A program made the position numbers and the translations under genes. The notes beneath the pieces are model-generated. The model had not been told where the DNA came from, made no database searches, and saw only the letters and a program-made list of their open reading frames with translations. Positions 34,345-43,940 of a stretch of 64,000 nt of DNA are shown one piece after another. The first letter of the stretch is position 1, and each line of letters opens with the position of its first letter. This DNA comes from CAWBRT01 sp963696525 (GTDB lineage: Bacteria; Acidobacteriota; Terriglobia; Terriglobales; Acidobacteriaceae), in the NCBI GenBank assembly GCA_963696525.1, contig CAVOKO010000009.1, forward strand, positions 434,001-498,000, written 5' to 3'.

Positions 34345-35373
34345 ATGAGAGCACTGGTAAAACTTGAGCGCGGCCCGGGGCTGACGCTGACTCGCGTAAA
34401 GAAGCCCGATGTTGGGCATAACGACGTTTTAATCAAGATCAAGAAGACCGCGATCTGCGGCACCGACATTCACATCTGGAAATGGGACGAGTGGGCGCAG
34501 AAGACCATTCCCGTGCCCATGCACGTGGGCCATGAGTACGTCGGCGAGATTGTCGAATTAGGGCAGGAAGTGCGCGGCTTCCAGGTTGGCGACCGGGTAT
34601 CTGGCGAGGGCCACATCACCTGCGGCTCCTGCCGCAATTGCCGCGCCGGACGCCGTCACCTCTGCCGCAACACGGTTGGCGTGGGGGTGAACCGCGAAGG
34701 CGCTTTTGCCGAATACCTGGCCATCCCGGCCTTCAATGCCTTCAAGATTCCGGACGGCATAGCCGACGATCTGGCGGCGATCTTCGACCCTTTCGGCAAC
34801 GCCACCCACACGGCGTTATCGTTTGACCTGGTCGGCGAGGACGTGCTGATCACGGGAGCAGGCCCCATCGGCGTTATGGCCGCCGCGGTTGCCGAACACG
34901 TCGGGGCGCGCAATGTCGTGATTACCGACATCAACGACTACCGTCTGGATCTGGCGAAAAAAATGGGAGCCACCCGGGCCGTCAACATCTCGCGGGAGAA
35001 TCTCCGCGATGTGATGCGGGATTTGCACATGACAGAGGGCTTCGATGTGGGGTTGGAAATGTCGGGAGCGCCGAGCGCATTTTGCAACCTGCTCGAACAC
35101 ATGAATCACGGCGGCCGGGTCGCGCTTTTGGGCATTCCACCCTCGAATACGATCATTGACTGGAATCAAGTCATCTTCAAGGGATTGCTGATTAAGGGAA
35201 TCTATGGGCGGGAAATGTTTGAAACCTGGTATAAGATGGCCGCCATGCTGCAAAGCGGACTCAATTTGTCGCCCATCATTACCCACCACTTTCCCGTGGA
35301 ACAGTACGCGGAAGCATTCGCTGTCATGTCGTCGGGAAACAGCGGCAAGATCATTCTCGATTGGATGGAGTAG
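34345..35373 (+). CDS. tdh: L-threonine 3-dehydrogenase
   Basis: 342 residues, the normal Tdh length. Zinc-dependent medium-chain dehydrogenase: catalytic-zinc motif ICGTDIHIWKWDEWAQ and GHEYVGEI, structural zinc cysteines CGSCRNCRAGRRHLC, NAD motif GAGPIGVMAAAVAE with a following Asp (ITDIND) that selects NAD over NADP, and the C-terminal GIYGREMFETWYKM typical of Tdh. It oxidises L-threonine to 2-amino-3-oxobutyrate. The usual partner kbl is not adjacent in this window, so the product may be used elsewhere. Confidence 0.93.
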   Translation: MRALVKLERGPGLTLTRVKKPDVGHNDVLIKIKKTAICGTDIHIWKWDEWAQKTIPVPMHVGHEYVGEIVELGQEVRGFQVGDRVSGEGHITCGSCRNCRAGRRHLCRNTVGVGVNREGAFAEYLAIPAFNAFKIPDGIADDLAAIFDPFGNATHTALSFDLVGEDVLITGAGPIGVMAAAVAEHVGARNVVITDINDYRLDLAKKMGATRAVNISRENLRDVMRDLHMTEGFDVGLEMSGAPSAFCNLLEHMNHGGRVALLGIPPSNTIIDWNQVIFKGLLIKGIYGREMFETWYKMAAMLQSGLNLSPIITHHFPVEQYAEAFAVMSSGNSGKIILDWME

Positions 35374-35702
35374 ACAACACCCCGACCGGTCAACGGCGGA
35401 TGCCGCACCGTTGGATGCGCGCGGGCCTAGAGTTCAGCGCGCAAATGCCCCTCTGAGCGTGACACTGACGTAATCCGGCGCAACCGGCCTCGATGGCCTA
35501 GAATGGCGCCGGGATGGTACCTGTCATGTTCTTCAAGAAAACGAATCCGCGGAATGCCTTGAGAAGAACGCGTGGTGAAAAGGATTTGTGGCCTGCGGAG
35601 CGCGAAGGCTATTCCGAAGTCCATTGCGCCGCTTACGCTTCCATGCGGCAAACTCCATCACTGAAGCAGCACCGCCGGCTGCCAATCGAAATCCAGGAAC
35701 GC

Positions 35703-35876
35703 ATGTCCACGCTGATCGTAGTAGCGGGAATGATTGCGGCTGCGCACGCGGCCATCGATGGCTTTCCAGTCGCTTTGCGGTTGCATCTGTTCCCGCCCGG
35801 ACCGCTGGAGATCTGCGCGCTCGGAGTGATCATCTGGCTGCACGCGAAGTGGCGACGCTTGGTGAAGCTGAGTTAG
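35703..35876 (+). CDS. Small hypothetical membrane protein (57 aa)
   Basis: Frame from ATG 35703 (AGGAACGC upstream) with hydrophobic segments LIVVAGMIAAAHAAI and LEICALGVIIWLHA. The frame is open farther upstream to 35514, but that part is Arg-rich and lacks a ribosome site. It ends 16 bp before the stop of the oppositely oriented pseudokinase. Unknown function. Confidence 0.4.
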   Translation: MSTLIVVAGMIAAAHAAIDGFPVALRLHLFPPGPLEICALGVIIWLHAKWRRLVKLS

Positions 35877-35892
35877 TCCAGTGCGGCGGCCG

Positions 35893-38040
35893 TCACTTCT
35901 GCATTTTCTCGTCGACCACGAAGGTTGACCCCGCGACGACGCTAATCGTGCGCTCGACGCGGCTATACCCATCCAGCGCGAGCACGATTTCGTACGAACC
36001 CTCGGGGACGGAGAATTCGGCCGGCGTGGTCTTATCCAGCACCCGCTGGTTCACGATGATGCGGGCTCCTTTCGGGTTGGTTCTGATCTGGAGGGTTGCC
36101 ACGCTGCTTCGTGAATGACGGCCCAGTATGCGACCGAGTTTCCCGACCGCCTTAATCTCATCCTCGTTGCCCGTCGGTAACAGATGCGGCGCGAATTGAA
36201 ACGACTGTCCGGCCGTGAGCGTTACCTTGGTGGCCGCCTGCAAGTATCCCGCTTTCCGCAAATCGAGAGTGTGACTTCCCTGCTTGAGAATCACGGCGAC
36301 CGGGGTCGTCCTTCCCGAGTCCTGTCCATCGATGAAAACTGCCGCCCCGGGAGGATCGCTGGCGATGGACACGGTCGCCCCCAGCTCGGTCAATGCGATC
36401 ATGAGGTGGGATTTCTGCCCCGCTGCTATTTCGATGGTTCGCGATTCTGTCGCGTACCCGGGTTTGCTCAACCCTACCGTGTGGCGGCCAACGCTCAGCC
36501 CGGTTGCGGTATAGGGCGTTTCTAAAGACAAAGGGCCTTGGCCGTCCAATTGAATGGTTGCACCCGGCGGAGAAGAATCGATGATGAGCTCTCCGACCAT
36601 TAACGCCGGCGCTGCCATGACGGCGGTTGTGCTGCGATTCTTCCCGGGCCGCCGCCCCGAGCGGGTCGCGGGCGTGCCGTCCTGAGGCGCGGTCGATTCC
36701 TCGCCGGTTGTCGCCACCGCCGTTGGCTGCGGCGATTCAATGGCGGGAGCGGCTGTTGGCGAAGGACGCACGTAAGCGCGAATGACATCGCCAATTCCAT
36801 GGCCGAGACCAAAGCTAGCAATCAACAGCAACCCTCCCGCGGCCGCATAGAGGAATGCTGCTTTATGCTCCGCCGCGAAGGCGAACGGCGAGCGCTTCTT
36901 TTTGATTCGCGGTTTCACGGCGGTCATCGACGTCCGAGGCTCTTCAGCCGGAGGCTCTTCGATATCCAACCGCGCGGGCACCGCTTGCAGCGAGTTACTC
37001 CGCATCATGATGGGTGCGGGCGCGATGGTTGAACTCACAGGCTCTACCGCGAAGGCAGGTTGGGCGCTGCTCGGCGGTGGGAAGCTTTGATGTGGCTTGA
37101 CTGCAATCGAGACTGGCGTTCGAGGCGCAACCATCGCCGTCTCTTTGACTGCGTTCCGGCTGGCAAATACGGGCGGGAATTGCGCTCGATCTTCCGAACT
37201 TCGTATCGCATTTGCAGGGTTAGCAGTTGCCGCCGGCACTGCGGCAGGCTTGCGGTTATTCTCGAAATCGCGAATCAGTTCCGTCCCGGATTGGTAGCGT
37301 CCATCCGGCGTCTTCGCCAGGGCCTTCATGATTACGCGGCTCAGGCCGGGATTCACTGACGCTTTGAGCAGGTGCGGGGCTTTCGGGTCTTGGCTGCTGA
37401 TGCTTTCCAGAATCTCCCGTGCGTCCGCGCCTGAAAACGCCTTTTCCCCGGTCAAAAGTTCGTACAGCATGGCTCCCAGGCTGAATAGGTTCGACCGCCA
37501 GTCTGGTTCTTTCCCGCGTGCCTGTTCGGGCGATAAATAATGGAGAGCCTCGGGATTTCTGCCGGCACGATAGCTTTCGTTCGGGTCGGTCAGAGTCTCG
37601 TAATCCATGACTTTGACTGTGCCATCCCACTCGACCATGATGTTAGCGGGAGTGAGATTCCGATGGGCGATGTGGCGCAGGCGCGCGTGATCGATGGCGC
37701 TACAGATCTGCCTGGCGATGTCGGTTGCCTCCCACACGGAAACCTCGGTGTTCGGGTTCAAAAGTGAGCGTAAGTCATTGCCCTCGACGTACTCTGTCAC
37801 CACATACGATTCGCCGTCCGCTTCTGTAACCTCCTGCACCTGGACGATATGCGGACTTTCCAAGGTGATGGCCCGGCGCGCGGCATCGATCCGGGCAGGC
37901 AGGCTTTTGCCATCGCCCTGGATTGGCCGAATGGCGATAACCTTCCCGTCGGCGGGACTGGCAGCCTTGAAGACTCTCTTGTCGTCAATGCGTCCGAGAG
38001 TACGGAGGATTTCGAATGGCCCAATCTGCTTGGCGGACAC
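35893..38040 (-). CDS. PEGA-domain protein kinase homologue, predicted pseudokinase
   Basis: 715 residues. Residues 5-270 follow the bacterial Ser/Thr (PKN/STPK) kinase fold, but key residues are changed: the glycine loop is LGRIDDKRVF, the VAIK lysine is Arg (R38 in VIAIRPI), the catalytic Asp of HRD is Asn (HRNLTPANIM, N128), and DFG is DYE (D146). SPEQ, the F/G region and hydrophobic core (LFSLGAMLYELLTGE) are kept. A membrane helix lies at about 385-410 after a Pro-rich linker, then three PEGA domains (about 480-545, 555-620, 645-710; e.g. SSPPGATIQLDGQG, SDPPGAAVFIDGQD, TNPKGARIIVNQRV), presumably outside the membrane. It probably scaffolds or senses rather than phosphorylates. Confidence 0.85.
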   Translation of the reverse strand: MSAKQIGPFEILRTLGRIDDKRVFKAASPADGKVIAIRPIQGDGKSLPARIDAARRAITLESPHIVQVQEVTEADGESYVVTEYVEGNDLRSLLNPNTEVSVWEATDIARQICSAIDHARLRHIAHRNLTPANIMVEWDGTVKVMDYETLTDPNESYRAGRNPEALHYLSPEQARGKEPDWRSNLFSLGAMLYELLTGEKAFSGADAREILESISSQDPKAPHLLKASVNPGLSRVIMKALAKTPDGRYQSGTELIRDFENNRKPAAVPAATANPANAIRSSEDRAQFPPVFASRNAVKETAMVAPRTPVSIAVKPHQSFPPPSSAQPAFAVEPVSSTIAPAPIMMRSNSLQAVPARLDIEEPPAEEPRTSMTAVKPRIKKKRSPFAFAAEHKAAFLYAAAGGLLLIASFGLGHGIGDVIRAYVRPSPTAAPAIESPQPTAVATTGEESTAPQDGTPATRSGRRPGKNRSTTAVMAAPALMVGELIIDSSPPGATIQLDGQGPLSLETPYTATGLSVGRHTVGLSKPGYATESRTIEIAAGQKSHLMIALTELGATVSIASDPPGAAVFIDGQDSGRTTPVAVILKQGSHTLDLRKAGYLQAATKVTLTAGQSFQFAPHLLPTGNEDEIKAVGKLGRILGRHSRSSVATLQIRTNPKGARIIVNQRVLDKTTPAEFSVPEGSYEIVLALDGYSRVERTISVVAGSTFVVDEKMQK

Positions 38041-38270
38041 GTATACCTCGCCTGAAAAAATCGAGAAACTGTCACGAATTCATGGCAAGGTAACCCGGGG
38101 AGGGCAGATTCAGTGTATGCCAAATGCAACCAAAAGCGACATCACCGAAGTGCTAGGGCTTTCGTACGAATCCGCTCCCGTCGCTGCCGCTCTATAACAG
38201 GCCCTGAACGAATTGCGGGTATTCAGAAAGTGAATCTGCAATCTTTCGTCCGACATCTGCAATATCGCCA

Positions 38271-38633
38271 ATGGTTCTTGACTGGACGCAGGGAGCGCTC
38301 GCCGAGGGCTTACGATGCTACCGCGCAGGCGAGTTCTTTGCCGCGCATGAGCATTGGGAAGCGGTGTGGCTGCACGCGCCCGAACCGGAAAAGACATTGC
38401 TGCAAGCCCTGATTCAACTGGCAGCGGCTTTCCACCACCTGCGGCGCCATAACCTGAACGGTGCCAGGTCCTTGCTGCAAAGCGCGCTCAAGCGGCTGGA
38501 CCCCTACCCGGCCTGGTTTCAAGGGGTCGCTATCTCATCGCTCAGCGACGAGATTCGTCAGTGCTTGTGCGAAGTGGAGAACCCAGATACGTCCGCTCGA
38601 CTGGCTTGTCCCAGCATACGAATTGGCGCGTAA
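38271..38633 (+). CDS. DUF309 domain protein
   Basis: 120 residues. It has the DUF309 signature: GEFFAAHEHWEAVW near the start, LIQLAAAFHHLRRHNLNGAR in the middle. The conserved Glu/His pairs in a small helical bundle suggest a metal- or ligand-binding role, but the family is uncharacterised. Start at ATG 38271. It is on the opposite strand from the pseudokinase and diverges from it. Confidence 0.78.
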   Translation: MVLDWTQGALAEGLRCYRAGEFFAAHEHWEAVWLHAPEPEKTLLQALIQLAAAFHHLRRHNLNGARSLLQSALKRLDPYPAWFQGVAISSLSDEIRQCLCEVENPDTSARLACPSIRIGA

Positions 38634-38760
38634 CCAAAGCTGATCGTCTCGTCGACAACCTGGGCTTTATTCACCGGCCAACCATTCGCCAGCTCACATT
38701 ACCTGGCAACGAAGCCTTAAGCAGGGCATCTAAAGACTAAATTCCATCGGGAGCACAGAT

Positions 38761-38985
38761 ATGGCCAAGAGCTTCAATGACGATCGCGGCAGAGACTTCA
38801 GCGCGAACCGGAGCGTCGACGAACCAGTGCCAGGCAGCACGGGCCGCACCATGAATCGACGCGGAACCAAGGACGAAATCGAGACCGGCGAGATCGCCGA
38901 CGCCTATAACTTCGGCGCCTCCAGTGGCGGCACGCGGTCGCCAAAGGTATTGCAGAAAAATCGCAAGATCCGGCGTGCGGCGTAG
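38761..38985 (+). CDS. Small hydrophilic hypothetical protein (74 aa)
   Basis: Reads MAKSFNDDRGRDFSANRSVD and ends KNRKIRRAA; strongly charged, Gly/Ser-rich, no membrane helix. GGGAG precedes the ATG. Looks disordered; unknown function. Nothing else is seen between 38634 and 38760. Confidence 0.5.
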   Translation: MAKSFNDDRGRDFSANRSVDEPVPGSTGRTMNRRGTKDEIETGEIADAYNFGASSGGTRSPKVLQKNRKIRRAA

Positions 38986-39067
38986 CGAGGCAATTGGCGG
39001 CAGTGGCGCGCTTAGGACGGGCACGTATCCCAGAACCGACTTTGCCTTTGCCTAATGGCAAACTGCC

Positions 39068-40186
39068 CTAACTGCGAATGTCGGCCATCAGCCGCTCGAT
39101 CTCGAGCTTGGTCTCGGCATCCAGCGGCAACAAAGGAAGCCTGCCATTGCCGCCGTAGTAGCCGTTCAGATCCATGGCGTACTTCAACCCGGGAATTCCC
39201 AATTCACCTACGATGCGAGCGGCTGCTTGCGCAATCCGCTGCTGTTTTTGCTCGGCCAGAGAAATGTCGCCGTCCTTGAAGGCGGCGTAGATTTCAAAAC
39301 AAGCACCGGGAGCGGCGGCTGCGAAGGGCAAACTGGCGCCGCCGGCTCCCACCTGCAAGGACTCGAACAGTTGTTGCGCGCTGTCGATCATGATCTGGAA
39401 GCCGGCATCCTTCTGCCGCGTTCTCAACTTGCCAATGACCTGAACGGCGGTCGACGACGGCTTGGCATGCGGGCCGGCTGATGCCGCCAACATTTCGGCC
39501 GGAACCAAAGCCGCTTCAGAGCCTCCGGCTGCGGCTGCCGGGGTTCCCGACGATCCCTCTGCTGGCTGGTTGGAGTGGACTTTCAGCATTCGTCCGGTCA
39601 CTGGTTCGAAGCGCTCGGTGACGGTGGCGGCGCGATGGATGTGGCGTGTCAGCCCGGCGATGGCGCGCAATTTTTCGAGACTGCCGCTCGACTCCTTGAT
39701 TCCGGCCACGTTCGGGTGCCCGGCCAGCTCAACCACGACTTCGGCGGGCATGTCGTATCCGGTGGTGTGCGGTGTATTGTAGATAACCACCGGCAGCGGC
39801 GAACGGTCGGCCACGAATCGGTAGAAGCTGAGCAGGTTCAGCGGCTGCATCTGCTGCTTGTAATAATGCGGTGCGCGCACGCTGCAGACGTCATAGCCGA
39901 GAGCGGCCGCATGCTCGGTCCAGCGCAAGGTTTCGATGGCTGACTCGGCGTCGGTGCCGGCGATCATCACCTTTTCCGGGGCAGCGCTTTCGATGGCGCA
40001 CTTCAGGACGCTCCGTTTCTCGTCGTCGCTCAACATCGGCGGCTCGCCGGCCGAGCCCAGCACCATCATCCCAGCCACCGGGCTCCTCGAATAGCGCTCG
40101 ACGTTATGCTCCAGTTTCTTGTAGTAGACCTGACCATCGCGATAGAAAGGAGTGGTGATAGGCGGCAGAATTCCACTGAGTAGCAT
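39068..40186 (-). CDS. DapA-family aldolase with a large insertion
   Basis: 372 residues from ATG 40186. It has the DHDPS/NAL barrel motifs: LGSAGEPPML (GxxGE), the Tyr of VVIYNTPHTTGYDMP (Y136 by this start) and the Schiff-base Lys of VAGIKESSG (K164). Between the strand after that Lys and the next (FQIMIDSAQQLFESL) lies an insert of about 70 residues rich in Ala/Gly/Ser (residues about 186-258), which ordinary 290-300 residue DapA proteins lack. Probably a pyruvate-dependent aldolase of unknown substrate, not the lysine enzyme. The ATG at 40186 is preferred over the TTG at 40198; only a weak ribosome site. Confidence 0.75.
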   Translation of the reverse strand: MLLSGILPPITTPFYRDGQVYYKKLEHNVERYSRSPVAGMMVLGSAGEPPMLSDDEKRSVLKCAIESAAPEKVMIAGTDAESAIETLRWTEHAAALGYDVCSVRAPHYYKQQMQPLNLLSFYRFVADRSPLPVVIYNTPHTTGYDMPAEVVVELAGHPNVAGIKESSGSLEKLRAIAGLTRHIHRAATVTERFEPVTGRMLKVHSNQPAEGSSGTPAAAAGGSEAALVPAEMLAASAGPHAKPSSTAVQVIGKLRTRQKDAGFQIMIDSAQQLFESLQVGAGGASLPFAAAAPGACFEIYAAFKDGDISLAEQKQQRIAQAAARIVGELGIPGLKYAMDLNGYYGGNGRLPLLPLDAETKLEIERLMADIRS

Positions 40187-40449
40187 ATCGTTTCTCAACT
40201 GGCGATTCTTCAGTATAGCGAGCTATAGCGCTGCCCTACGCCGCGGCAGCCTGCGCACCCGATTCCGGATAGTGTGGTTCGCAATTTACCCAACGACGCT
40301 GAAATCGGTAAAATGCTCTAGACCGGTTTCGCGGAGGTGTACCCCATGAAGCCCGGTTCCGTGGCCCCGGCACGTCATGCTTGCGCGCTGGGGTGGAAGG
40401 CTCCGCGGTGCACCTAATCCTGAAAATACTCTATCTAGAGGCGGAAACG

Positions 40450-41516
40450 ATGAAGATCGGCATTTTGACCGGCGGTGGTGACTGTCCTGGGTTAAACGCG
40501 GTGATACGAGGTATCGTCCGCAAGGGAATTTTTCATTACGACGACCAATTCGTCGGCTTTCTCGAGGGCTGGCGGGGAGTTATCGAAAACAAAACCATGC
40601 CGCTCGATCTCGAAGCCGTGGCCGGAATTTTGCCGCCGCGGCGGAACCATCCTCCGGACCTCGCGCACCAACCCCGCCAAGCGCGAGGGCGGAATCGAGC
40701 AGTGCCTGAAGAACCTCGCAGCCAACAAACTGGACGCGCTGATCGCAATCGGCGGCGACGATACCATGGGCGTCGCGCTGAAGCTGTTCAAGCGCGGATT
40801 CAAGAGCGTAGGCTGCCCAAAAACCATCGATAACGATCTCAGCGGAACCGACGTCTGCTTCGGGTTCGATACCGCCGTGATGATAGCGACCGAGGCTATT
40901 GACCGCGTACACTCGACGGCCGAATCGCATAATCGCATCATCGTTGTCGAGGTGATGGGACGAGGTTCCGGCTGGATTGCGATTTACTCCGGCATTGCCG
41001 GCGGCGCCGACGTTATTCTTATTCCCGAAAAACCTTTCGATATCGATGAAGTCGCCGCAGCACTCAAACGGCGGCACGAGCGCGGCCGCAACTTCAGTAT
41101 CGTCGTCGTCGCTGAAGGCGCGAAATTTGCCGAAAAGGTCGACAAGACGGGCGCGCCAGTCGTGCTGAATCTCGGTAAGGATGAATTCGGCCACGAGCGC
41201 CTGGGCGGCATTGGACAGGTGCTTGCTGTCGAGATTGGAGAAGCGTACCGGATACGAAACCCGCGCCGTGGTGCTCGGTCACACGCAGCGCGGCGGCACG
41301 CCGACGGCATTTGACCGCGTTCTGGCGACGCGCTACGGAATCGGCGCCATCGACATGGTGCACAAGGGAGAGTTCGGCAAGATGGTGGCTCTGCGCGGAA
41401 CCGAAATCGTCTCGGTTCCCCTGGCGGACGCAATCAACGTTAACCGGACGGTCGATGAGAAGTTGATCGCGGTGGCGGAAGGTCTGCAGGAAAAACCAAA
41501 CCACCGCCCGCGATGA
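40450..41516 (+). CDS. 6-phosphofructokinase, predicted PPi type, with two frame breaks
   Basis: Begins MKIGILTGGGDCPGLNAVIR with GAGGCGG upstream. The frame is lost near 40634 (one extra base restores PRGGTILRTSRTNP) and again near 41237 (one extra base before EKRTGYETRAVVLGHTQRGG); the three pieces together give a full-length PFK of about 355 residues ending at 41514-41516. Key residues: GGDDTMG (Asp where ATP-PFKs have Gly104) and PKTIDND (Lys where E. coli PfkA has Gly124); this pair marks pyrophosphate-dependent enzymes. It would phosphorylate fructose 6-phosphate using PPi. Either a pseudogene or an assembly error. Confidence 0.85.
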
Positions 41517-41571
41517 GGGTCAGAAGAGTCTAGCGCAGTGTCGCGAAGGTCCGGCCATTGAGGGTATCTTC

Positions 41572-41634
41572 CTGAGCGAAGCGAAGGATCTGCTTTTTCT
41601 TACACCTCAAAACAAAAGCAGATGCTTCGCTCAG
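41572..41634. repeat. Palindromic repeat (CTGAGCGAAGCGAAGGATC family)
   Basis: CTGAGCGAAGCGAAGGATCT with TGCTTTT pairs with AAAAGCAGATGCTTCGCTCAG (41614-41634). The same CTGAGCG...GAAGGATC / CGCTCAGGATGACAC words recur at 50400-50505, 56998-57183 and 61987-62016. No gene in 41517-41764. Confidence 0.75.
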
Positions 41635-41764
41635 AATGACACATCAAAAGGTCATTGCGCGAACTTCTGGGTCCGGACATCTGGGACAGGACAATAGGTC
41701 AGCGATGAAAAAGGGGCCGGCCCAAAGGCCCTGCTTCATCTCCGCAAAGACGCTTGGCGTTTGC

Positions 41765-41794
41765 CCCGACACGTGCAGCTACGCACGTGCCGGG
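41765..41794. repeat. GC-rich hairpin downstream of acs
   Basis: CCCGACACGTGC (41765-41776) pairs with GCACGTGCCGGG (41783-41794) with one mismatch. It lies 34 bp past the stop of the minus-strand acetyl-CoA synthetase and could end its transcript, although no T tract is evident. Confidence 0.5.
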
Positions 41795-41827
41795 ACATCG
41801 CAAATCATCCGTCCGGGGCTGGCGATC

Positions 41828-43792
41828 TTACTCGTCTTCTTTCAACCTTGAGATCACGCTGAAATCTTCCAACGTGGTGGTGTCGCCTTTCACTTCGCCG
41901 TGGGTTGCCAGCTCGCGCAGCAGGCGGCGCATGATTTTACCGGAGCGTGTCTTAGGAAGCTGGTCGGTAAAGCGGATATCTTCCGGCCTTGCCATCGCCC
42001 CGATTTCCTTCGCCACCCATGCCCTCAGCTCTTCCTTCAGCTCCGGCGATGGTAAATTGCCGGACTCCAAGGTGACGAAGGCGGACACAGCCTGTCCCTT
42101 CAGTGCGTCGGGGCGTCCCACGACGGCGGCTTCGGCGACCTTGTCGTGGGCCACCAGGGCGGACTCGATCTCCATGGTCGAAAGCCGGTGACCGCTCACG
42201 TTCAGCACGTCGTCGACGCGGCCCATTACCCAGAAGTATCCATCCTTATCTTCGCGCGCGCCGTCGCCGGTGAAGTAAACCTCGGGAATATCGCTCCAGT
42301 ACTGCCTTACGTAGCGGTCCGGATCGCCCCAGATGGTGCGCAGCATCGCCGGCCAAGGCTGCTTGATGACCAGATATCCGCCGGAGCCGAGCGGCACCCG
42401 CTCGCCCGATCGAGTTACCACCTCCGCCACCACCCCCGGAAATGGACGAGTCGCCGAGCCCGGCTTAGTCGCGACCGCGCCCGGAGCCGGGGTGATCATG
42501 ATCATGCCGGTTTCGGTTTGCCACCAGGTGTCCACGATGGGGCAGCGGTTCTTTCCAATCACCTCGCGATACCACATCCAGGCCTCGGGGTTGATGGGCT
42601 CGCCGACCGTGCCGAGCAGACGCAGACTGCTCATGTCATGCCGGTTCGGATACTGCTCGCCCCACTTGATGAATGTCCGGATTGCGGTCGGCGCGGTGTA
42701 GAAAATGTTGACCTTATACTTGGCGATAATCGCCCAGAAACGATCGAGGTCTGGCCAGTTGGGCGCGCCCTCGTACATCAGCGAAGTGGCGCCGTTCTGC
42801 AAAGGGCCGTAAACGATGTAGCTGTGCCCGGTCACCCAGCCGATGTCCGCCGTGCACCAGTAGACATCTTCGTCGCGCAGGTCGAACACCCACTTGGTGG
42901 TGATGTAGACGCCGACCGAATAGCCGCCCGTGGTGTGCACAATGCCCTTCGGCTTACCGGTCGTGCCCGAGGTGTACAGGATGTACAGCGGATGCTCGGC
43001 ATCCAGATGTTCGGCCGGGCAATGGTCGCTGGCCTTGGCCATCAACTCGTGCCACCAGTGGTCGCGGCCCGGTTTCATCGTCACCTCGCTGCCGGTGCGC
43101 TTGTAGACGATGACATGTTTCACCGAGGGGCATCGGTCCACCGCTTCGTCGACCGTCGCCTTCAGCTTCACTTCGCCGCCGCGGCGATAAGACCCGTCCT
43201 GGGTGACGATTGCGACGGCTTGCTGGTCGCACACGCGATCAACCACCGCGTTGGCGCTGAACCCGCCGAAGATGACTGAATGCACCGCGCCAATACGCGC
43301 GCAGGCCAGCATCGCCACCGGCAACTCGGGAACCATGCCCATGTAGATCGCAACCCGGTCGCCTTTCTGAACCCCCAGTCCCTTCAGCACATTGGAAAAC
43401 TTCTCGACTTCCACCAGAAGCTGCTGATAGGTCAGAGTGCGGCTATCGCCCGGCTCTCCCTCCCAGATGATCGCCGCCTTGTTGCGCCGCCAGCTCTGCA
43501 CATGCCGGTCGAGGCAGTTGTACGACAAATTAATCTCGCCTCCGACAAACCACTTCGCCCATGGTACGTTCCATTCCAGCACCCTGTTCCACTTCTTGAA
43601 CCAGTGCAGGTCGGAAGCGATGCCGCTCCAGAACTTTTCGGGATCATGAATCGACTCGGCGTAAATGCGATCGTACTCTTCCCTGCTCTTGATGTGGGCG
43701 CGCCCGCTGAATTCCTTTGGAGGCTCGAACTGCCGGGTTTCATGCAGGGTTGAATCGATATTGACTTGTGGAGTGATTTCCGTATTTGCCAT
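41828..43792 (-). CDS. acs: Acetyl-CoA synthetase (AMP-forming), copy 1
   Basis: 654 residues, the usual Acs length. Motifs: ATP loop YTSGTTGKPKGIVHT, GYSVGVYITTKWVFDLRDED (Acs-specific), the acyl-pocket WWQTETGMI with its Trp, the hinge DGYFWVMGRVDDVLNVSGHR, and the acetylatable catalytic Lys in LPKTRSGKIMRR. It activates acetate to acetyl-CoA at the expense of ATP to AMP. It is the last gene of a module with a second Acs, ActP and DUF485. GGAGG precedes the ATG at 43792. Confidence 0.95.
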   Translation of the reverse strand: MANTEITPQVNIDSTLHETRQFEPPKEFSGRAHIKSREEYDRIYAESIHDPEKFWSGIASDLHWFKKWNRVLEWNVPWAKWFVGGEINLSYNCLDRHVQSWRRNKAAIIWEGEPGDSRTLTYQQLLVEVEKFSNVLKGLGVQKGDRVAIYMGMVPELPVAMLACARIGAVHSVIFGGFSANAVVDRVCDQQAVAIVTQDGSYRRGGEVKLKATVDEAVDRCPSVKHVIVYKRTGSEVTMKPGRDHWWHELMAKASDHCPAEHLDAEHPLYILYTSGTTGKPKGIVHTTGGYSVGVYITTKWVFDLRDEDVYWCTADIGWVTGHSYIVYGPLQNGATSLMYEGAPNWPDLDRFWAIIAKYKVNIFYTAPTAIRTFIKWGEQYPNRHDMSSLRLLGTVGEPINPEAWMWYREVIGKNRCPIVDTWWQTETGMIMITPAPGAVATKPGSATRPFPGVVAEVVTRSGERVPLGSGGYLVIKQPWPAMLRTIWGDPDRYVRQYWSDIPEVYFTGDGAREDKDGYFWVMGRVDDVLNVSGHRLSTMEIESALVAHDKVAEAAVVGRPDALKGQAVSAFVTLESGNLPSPELKEELRAWVAKEIGAMARPEDIRFTDQLPKTRSGKIMRRLLRELATHGEVKGDTTTLEDFSVISRLKEDE

Positions 43793-43940
43793 TGAGGCTA
43801 TATTCCTCCGCCATCCTCGAGGTCCCCGGCGAGCATCGCTCGCTGGGGTGATGCGTTATTTGTAGAGCGGTTTTCAGATTCGATATACCCTTCTGGAGTC
43901 CTCCACCCCGGCGGACCGCATGGGATATACCTTTCGCGAA

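Noticed and set aside
35514..35702. Upstream extension of the 57-aa membrane protein at 35703
   Set aside because: Arg-rich, poor coding character and no ribosome site at 35514; the start at 35703 is preferred.
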